Shown here: positions 58,131-64,000 of the stretch, piece after piece
Position numbering within the stretch: position 1 is the first letter of the stretch
How the letters are laid out: every line of letters starts with the position of its first letter
NCBI GenBank assembly: GCA_027382625.1
Contig: JAJKFJ010021035.1
Span: 1-64,000, forward strand
DNA: 64,000 nucleotides
Source of the DNA: Tetmemena sp. SeJ-2015
Taxonomy: Eukaryota > Ciliophora > Spirotrichea > Sporadotrichida > Oxytrichidae
Direction: 5' to 3'
Position numbers and translations under genes: made by a program
The notes under the pieces: model-generated
What the model saw: the letters and a program-made list of their open reading frames with translations, nothing else
Told to the model about the DNA's origin: nothing
Databases searched by the model: none

Positions 58131-60519
58131 TTAAATCCAGTCTTGAGAATATAAGAAGGGATTCCTCCGCTTGAAAACTTTTCAGCTGGAAGGTTATTCT
58201 TCAAGATGAGCTAGTTGTTTTTTCAGTTTCTCAAATTCTGAATTCTACTTCTTTATGTCATCAATCTCTATAGTGAGCAAGTCAATTCAAATTATATCTC
58301 TCTAAAGCTAGTTTAAAATATCCTGCATGAATGATCCTTTACATCCTGGTATTCAGGTCTTCACACTTGAGTAGCTCTATTTAATCATTTTAGAATAGTT
58401 ATTGAGCAAAGATGCAGCCATGAATGAAAGCCGAGATGGAGAGGTTATGTAGTGGATCTCAATTGCCATCTTTCTTAGCGCTGAGTGTTGTTGAGAGGAC
58501 AGTCCTAGGTAGATCACAAAACTTTATTACTTTCTATTTAAAAAGCTTTTTCACTTTCCTTCAATGAGAGGTCAAGTTCTATGAATTTAGGTTTAATAAT
58601 AATTCAAAGTAAGTATGTAAGTAGTTTATTTATAATTAAATTATATTGACAGAATTCTAAGCATTCTACTTAAGAATTCCAACTGCATATTGGAAATAAC
58701 CAATTTTGTAATGATTCCTTAGCTTCTGCTACTTACCTGAGTTCTCCACTTCTGATATGATTACTTCAAATATTGTTACAAGGTGTTGAGGTTACTGAAC
58801 GAGCACCTTTGAAATTTAAACATGGCTAGACCCTCTACTAGGAACTCTACGTAGTTGCGAGCGAAGAAATTAGTAAGGAAAGTTTCTTTATTAATTACTC
58901 TCACTAGAGTTTACATAATGTAGTATGAGTCATCAGTGTCGCTGTTCTTATTCACTCACTATTCCAAGAGACTTCTCACTGAAACTTTGTAGTAGCAAAG
59001 TTGATTATAAACAATGAGGGAGATGAAGTTGGTTAAAATCGGATTTAAAAAAGAGACCTATACAAATATGACTATTTTGAATGCGTCCAGAGAGGAGCCA
59101 AATTAAAGATAATTTTTTTTAGAAAACTACATACAGAAACTTAATTGAGGATCGTTCAACTTGAATCGCAAATTTTAAAGTATATTTTCTGATGAGGATC
59201 AGAGGGTTTTTTCTTTCATCTCTATTTATGTGCTAAAAAAGATTTTAATATTCTTAGATCTCTGATTATAATCGAATTTATATCATGAATTATTATGATT
59301 CAGCAATAAATCAAATTTCAATTAAATGCTTAATTTTGATATTTATCTATAGATTATAATGATTATATGAATATAAATTATATTATATTCTAGGCGATTT
59401 TCATTGTTGCCTTTAGTGATAGAGGTATCAATAATTAGCTAATTTACTAACATCTTTAGCACCCAATTTTAATCTTAACTTGGTGGACAAGTCCTTATCA
59501 AATCCCTTACTAGAGAAGAACTTGCAGTCTTTGATATTAGTGTTAGTTTGATTGAACTTCCAATTTCGCATAGATTTAGCAGGAAGTTCGATCCAATTAA
59601 CTATCACGATTTCTAGGACTAGCTTTTCTTGGCTATTTAATCTAAACCAATTTTTTATATTAATACTGGATTAAATAATTGGCCATACGGACACTTCGCT
59701 CTATTTAAGAGGGCTTTTTAAGTGAGTGTTTATTCCTAGGAAAGCTTTCGAGAGAACTTTGATGTGAGCTACTAAGCAGCATATCAATAGACTTGAATTC
59801 CTTCCCCATGGCAGTTGTACTTCTCATTTTTTAGATATCCCTTAAATCCTTCTCATTTAAGACTAAACCTTGAGTGCTGCTTACTTTTCCAGCAGCAGTC
59901 TTGTAAATTTCATGATTAGTACGTTAATAGTCTGGAGTCTAACTCCGAGGATGAAAATTCATCATAATTTAGTTCAAAATTGTAATTGATATAAGTTGCT
60001 AAAAAATAAGTAGAGAACCCTAATTGAGTTTTGCTTTGAGATGAAGAGAGATTGATAATTAAACTTAGAGAGGTTTCCAGTAGTCCTATTAAATATATTA
60101 AATGATTTCAAATTGTTTCCAACATTGACCAAGTTCTTGCAATCAATATTTTTTTTTAATTAGAAAAAAGCATAATTTTATGCTTATATTAAGTATTATT
60201 TCCTTCGAGCAAATTCGGAATCATAAACTTTATTTAACAGCAACTATTTAATAAAATATTTAAATAATTGATTGCTCTATTCCTAATTATCACTTTAATT
60301 ATCATCCTGCTCAGAGTCTTGGCAAGTTTTCTTTTAGATGAAATCCATGAGTAGAGACTTTAGCTCAATCCTTTTCTAAATAAACCTTGTATCATTCTTT
60401 CTATCCTCTAATACTGCTTTTGGATTCAGTTGAGTCCTCTTATTAGCAAGTGTAGGCTTAGTTTAGATCCTTAAAGAAGAATACATGAGATGAATATTCT
60501 GTGAGCAATCTCCTTCAAC
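58131..60519. other. 2.4-kb region without a supported gene
   Basis: 58131-58560 may contain N-terminal exons of the Lon-like gene, but no Lon N-domain pattern was recognised. The rest is A+T-rich. Confidence 0.35.
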
Positions 60520-60940
60520 TAATTCTTCAGTCCCTCTTTCGAATGAGTGCCGCTACATTAGGCTCCAATTTCGAGGAAAAATGATTTCATTAGAACGCAA
60601 TATATGAGCCATTTGCCGAGGTCCTCGAGATGACCTACACAGACTTCCCTGACCTAGCTCCCTTGTGAAAAGGATTTAAGCTAAACGTAAAGATAAACAT
60701 ATGCATCTGGGTTCTCCTTCTTTAGCATGGGATACCTAAGGATTGGCTTGGATTGCTCCGAAATAAATTAAAGCCAAAAACCGAGCCCTACCCTCCTGTT
60801 CAACCTAGCTCCCTTCAGAGAGCTGTTTGAGCTTTGTAGTAAGATAAAGAAGTCTAGAGGGCTTCTCCCTCTTTCAAATGAGTGCCGCTATGTTCGGCTC
60901 AGATTCCTAACAAAAAGTCTTCATTAAAACGAACTCCTTT
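60520..60940. repeat. Diverged direct repeat, two ~335-bp units
   Basis: 'ccctctttcgaatgagtgccgct' (60531) recurs as 'ccctctttcaaatgagtgccgct' (60868), and 'acctagctcccttgtga' (60652) as 'acctagctcccttcaga' (60805). About 80-85% alike over the parts compared by eye. Confidence 0.6.
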
Positions 60941-61430
60941 ATTATAAAGTTTTATATATTCTTTTTATTAAAATTCTTAGTGTTTCTTCCTTAGGGAGAT
61001 GGATTTGAATTCTTCAACTTAGTTTCACACCTACAAGACCACTTCATGTAATAAGACTAGTGCAAGATAGGTTGAAACCTATGAAATTTAAAGTTAATTG
61101 TAGGTTTTAACTATTAAGTTGAGTGAACTGTATCATCTTTTTGGGTGCCCAAGCCAAGATCTTCAATGATTCAGCTAAATACTAAATACTTATTTTTAAT
61201 GTTATAGGGTGAATATGAATTATAGGATGAATACGAAAGTATGATCGTCGGTAGGTAGAAATACGAAATAAAAGAATACAGATTACCTTTACTGAGAGCC
61301 AATGATTATTCTACCGTTAGAATCCCCTTAGATTTTAAAGGTTAATGGCTTGGTAATTCTGTTGATTTAATAAATATATCTAATAGACCAGAAAATGATT
61401 AATTATTAATGATCTTATCCCATTATTTTA

Positions 61431-61512
61431 TTGGTGGAATGGTTTAAATTCGAGCGTATCAATAATCTAAAAATCACACTCTATTTTCCACCATTCCACC
61501 ATTCCACCAATA
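61431..61512. repeat. Left hairpin with iterated CCATTCCAC motifs
   Basis: TTGGTGGAATGG (61431-61442) can pair with CCATTCCACCAA at the end of 'ccaccattccaccattccaccaa' (~61489-61511). The iterated motif gives alternative pairings. The counterpart at the right end is 63197-63285. Confidence 0.7.
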
Positions 61513-61732
61513 TGAAGCGAACTCAAACATGCCTACTAGTTTAACATTCTAATGTAAATCTTAAACTATTAATAAATTTAGGGTTGCAAATAACATAGAC
61601 TACTCAGGAGGGCTCTAATAGGACAAATATGCAAGCCAAGTTGAATGTGAGATCATAAATAGCCACTCGCTGATTGCTGCTTCCTTCCTCCTATGAGGCT
61701 TCTTGAGAGTACGCAGCAGTGAAATCCTCTGT

Positions 61733-63026
61733 CTAATCGCTCACCCTGTTTATCGGGAGCTCGTCCTTGATCAGCCTGTCCTCGAAGTAGTTCGCGAGCT
61801 GCATGCACGTGAGAGGGAAGCCCTGGCAGCCCTTCCTTCCCTCTCGTCTCATCTTCACAAATACTGCTCTGTTCTTGAAGGACTCCAGGTGCTCGCCCTT
61901 GACAAACTCCAGTGGGTAGTCGTTCGAGGACACAATGACTTTGCAGCCCTGGTATCTGACTTCAGCTGCGCTGTGCTTGATGTTCACTGGATAGCCTTCG
62001 CCCTCCATAAGTAGTTTCATTTTCGCTATGTTTTGCCTACTCAAGAAGTGAGGCATGTTGATCTCTTTCATTGTTACTATTGATGGTGAGACTCCCTCAA
62101 CCTTCTGGTTTACGATGAATTGTGATGATGCGTCCAGGAGCTTCTCGCACACAAATATCTCCTGGATGAAGCCTATAAGAGTTGATTTGCCAGCATTAGA
62201 GTCGCCATGCATCCAAAGCACGCATTTCTTCTAGTTGACGAGACCAAAATCACCTTGTAAAGTCCGTCCAATGCCTCCAATAAATTGTTCTCCTTCAATT
62301 ATTCGTCCGTCACCCTCTTGCCGGCATCCTTGGCCCTCTTAGCATGTTGATATCGGCTCTCAATGTACAACTGCAGCTGATCTAGTAAAGACTGCGCCTT
62401 TCAAGCTAAAGAATGCCTGCCTTTTAAAGCTCTGATACGTGAATTTCAAGTACCATTTTCTCTCGGGCCAACCTTGAAATCTTTACGTCGTCGTCCAAGC
62501 TCTACTAGTACAGATCGCTGAAAGATCTGGCTTCTCCCGATTTAAGCTAGGCCAGAGAATCCATTACGGCCTTGCTTTCCTATTTTTCTTCGGCCGAGCT
62601 TGTGCTGAGTCTCGTAGGGCCACTCTATTCCCTCTTGGTTATTAAGACATTGAGAATGCGGTCCTCTCGTCCTCTGAGCATACGTAAGCCCCCCGTAGCT
62701 TGTACTAGATTCCTGATTTCTCTCTCAGATATGTTCTTAGCCGGGATCTACAAGTTGTGTATAGCCTGGCAGCCGAGATATCGTTCACTATTGAAATAGC
62801 TCTTGGAGAGGCTGTTTACCTTGGGCTTGACAAATAGAGCCATGTATTATGTCTCGTCTCCTTTGACTTCGAAGAAATTGACGCTCTCTACTTCCTTGAC
62901 CTCTTTCATCAAGTCTCTCTCAATCTCGAACAGTGATTCCTGCTTGACCTCTTCAGTAATTCTGAAGAAGAACTAGTTTCTCTTGTTTTAATCTTTCACA
63001 AACATAGCCTTCTTGCTGGACTCCAT
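61733..63026 (-). CDS. Replication-associated protein with superfamily-3 helicase domain
   Basis: ATG 63024-63026 opens MESSKKAMFVKDQNK. The N-terminal ~200 residues are open with TAG/TAA as Gln; no clear HUH endonuclease motif is visible. Frame changes lie near 62455 and 62410. The helicase part (62250-61733) is intact: Walker A GDSNAGKST, a Walker-B-like region around IVTMKEINMP, and a motif-C-like KVIVSSNDYPLEF, in the spacing of SF3 helicases of CRESS-DNA, parvo-like and related Rep proteins. The stop is at 61733. The stretch GTGATTTTGGTCTCGTCAAC (62237-62259 with TAG) could be a 23-nt intron that keeps frame before KKCVLWMHG. It is the only gene of the flanking inverted-repeat element. 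Confidence 0.75.
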
Positions 63027-63559
63027 TTTGGTTTTTATAGATGAGAGCACTTCTCCCTGTCTTAACTTAAAGGAGCTTTGAATGTTTAAAAATCGTAGTA
63101 ACCCGAACCGACCTGGTTCATTTATCCTTCCGAAATAATATATTTCAATTTGTACAGATAATTAAGATATCTATTTTCAACCTTAGGACATTACAGTTTT
63201 GGTGGATTGGTGGATTGATGGAAATTGAAGTGTGCTATTTAAAAATGGGTACGCCCGAATTTAAACCATTCCACCATTAAACCAATTAGTATTAGTCATT
63301 TAATTAATTAAGATGGGTTTGATCAGAAAGGATATACTAATAATAATCTGATAGGCTAAAGTTTGAAATCCTCACTCTTTATCAGTGCGAGCGGAAACAC
63401 ATTTGTATATACCTAAAATTACTTCAGACTTTATTTATTTCGTATTTCTACCAACCGACGATCATCCTTTCGTATTCATCCTATAATGATAGAGGGTAAG
63501 CAAAACCTAATCAAGATAGGTAACAGGAGAAAAGTGATATATATATTAAATTATAGATA

Positions 63560-63964
63560 GTTTAAAACATTATGTTTTTATATTTAATGAAGGAGTCAGC
63601 TCCAGCTAAAGAACATCCATAGTTTCCATTTATTACTCCATCAGTATCGTTTTCAGTTTTAGTGTCTGCGGTTTGAGTAGTTGTTTTAGTAGGGTTGACT
63701 CCTTTTGGACGTTGTAATTAGAGAGGGCTCTGCTTGTCCTTGTTGAAGATCTTGGATGTTGTTCAAAAGTACGCAAGTGTAAGCATATTTTAGTATTTCT
63801 TTGAGCTTGCCTGCGTAGATGAGTCTCTGTTAATCGGAAGGGATATCCTCGTTAGTCTAGGTGCTTGCTTCCTCAGTTGTCACCCTCAAGTTTTAGAGGT
63901 TGAGCTTGTATTTGTAGATGTAGTAGTGGTTGTTGAAGTAGATGTAGTTGTTTGAGGTAGACAT
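63560..63964 (-). CDS. Ubiquitin-fold protein
   Basis: ATG 63962-63964 opens MSTSNNYIYFNNHYYIYKYK. NEDIPSDQQRLIYAGKL matches the ubiquitin loop (IPPDQQRLIFAGKQL), and after an A+T-rich interruption, probably an intron, ALSNYNVQKESTL matches TLSDYNIQKESTL. No C-terminal Gly-Gly follows, and the first strand is unlike ubiquitin itself, so a ubiquitin-like domain protein is more likely. One or two frame changes lie near 63750. The 3' end is uncertain. Confidence 0.7.
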
Positions 63965-64000
63965 TTTAATTATAAAAAACTCTTAATTAAAAGAGTAATA

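Larger units (their letters stand above)
61219..63487. mobile_element. 2.27-kb element with nested inverted repeats and a Rep-like SF3 helicase gene
   Basis: Outer inverted repeats of ~54 bp (61219-61272 and 63434-63487) differ at three or four positions ('ataggatgaatacgaaag' and its inverse). An inner pair (61431-61452 TTGGTGGAATGGTTTAAATT..., and 63256-63276 in inverse) lies ~200 bp inside. Next to each inner repeat are short iterated 'ccattccac' or 'ggtggatt' motifs that fold back on it, giving ~80-bp hairpins. A single large gene on the minus strand fills the interior. The layout recalls replicative linear elements with hairpin ends rather than a DDE transposon. Confidence 0.8.

Noticed and set aside
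61703..62014. Plus-strand 103-codon ORF
   Set aside because: It is the complement of the SF3 helicase domain on the minus strand.
1..64000. tRNA, rRNA, CRISPR arrays or bacterial operons
   Set aside because: No cloverleaf, rRNA core motif, spaced direct-repeat array or ribosome-binding-site pattern was recognised by eye; tRNAs could be missed without a computed search.

Overview
The window looks like nuclear DNA of a ciliate. Long reading frames with recognisable protein domains run straight through TAA and TAG, which are read as Gln, and the convincing ends are TGA. Examples are SPT4 (5775-6338), a PX-domain protein (2831-5478) and a 27052-27831 ORF. Intergenic DNA is A+T-rich. Genes lie close together on both strands, once head to head 46 bp apart, and have GT-AG introns, including one of only 21 nt. 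No rRNA, tRNA, CRISPR or bacterial operon structure was seen.

Layout: 1-1178 is a ~360-bp satellite. 2831-6338 holds a PX/sorting-nexin-like gene, split by a 1.5-kb palindrome, and SPT4. 6750-18570 is a run of mostly minus-strand coiled-coil (probably ciliary/cytoskeletal) genes plus one plus-strand Cys-rich secretory gene. 18730-21581 has an ankyrin-DHHC palmitoyltransferase-like gene and fragments. 21.6-24 kb is gene-poor. 27052-28810 holds an accessory ORF and a Tc1/IS630-type transposase, followed by a 636-bp MITE with TA ends. 29.99-45.06 kb carries several unknown genes and a degenerate FtsH-type AAA ATPase. 45062-48763 is a second, ~190-bp satellite. 49.3-53.6 kb has a UDP-sugar-pyrophosphorylase-like fragment and a multi-exon gene. 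57.39-58.13 kb has a degenerate Lon ATPase. 61219-63487 is a 2.27-kb element with nested inverted repeats and one gene for a superfamily-3 helicase (Rep-like). A ubiquitin-fold gene sits at the right edge.

Two cautions run through the annotation. First, most genes carry single-base frame changes every few hundred bases, and two Illumina-adapter-like strings sit inside the second satellite, so part of the damage may be assembly error. Second, several conserved enzymes (FtsH, Lon, DHHC, pyrophosphorylase, transposase) have substitutions at catalytic or ligand residues, which indels alone do not explain, so real gene decay or germline-limited paralogues are also possible. Dispersed repeats and the palindrome sit inside or against coding sequence, as internal eliminated sequences (IES) do in ciliate germline DNA; this is inference. 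Gene ends given here are approximate unless a start or stop codon is named.
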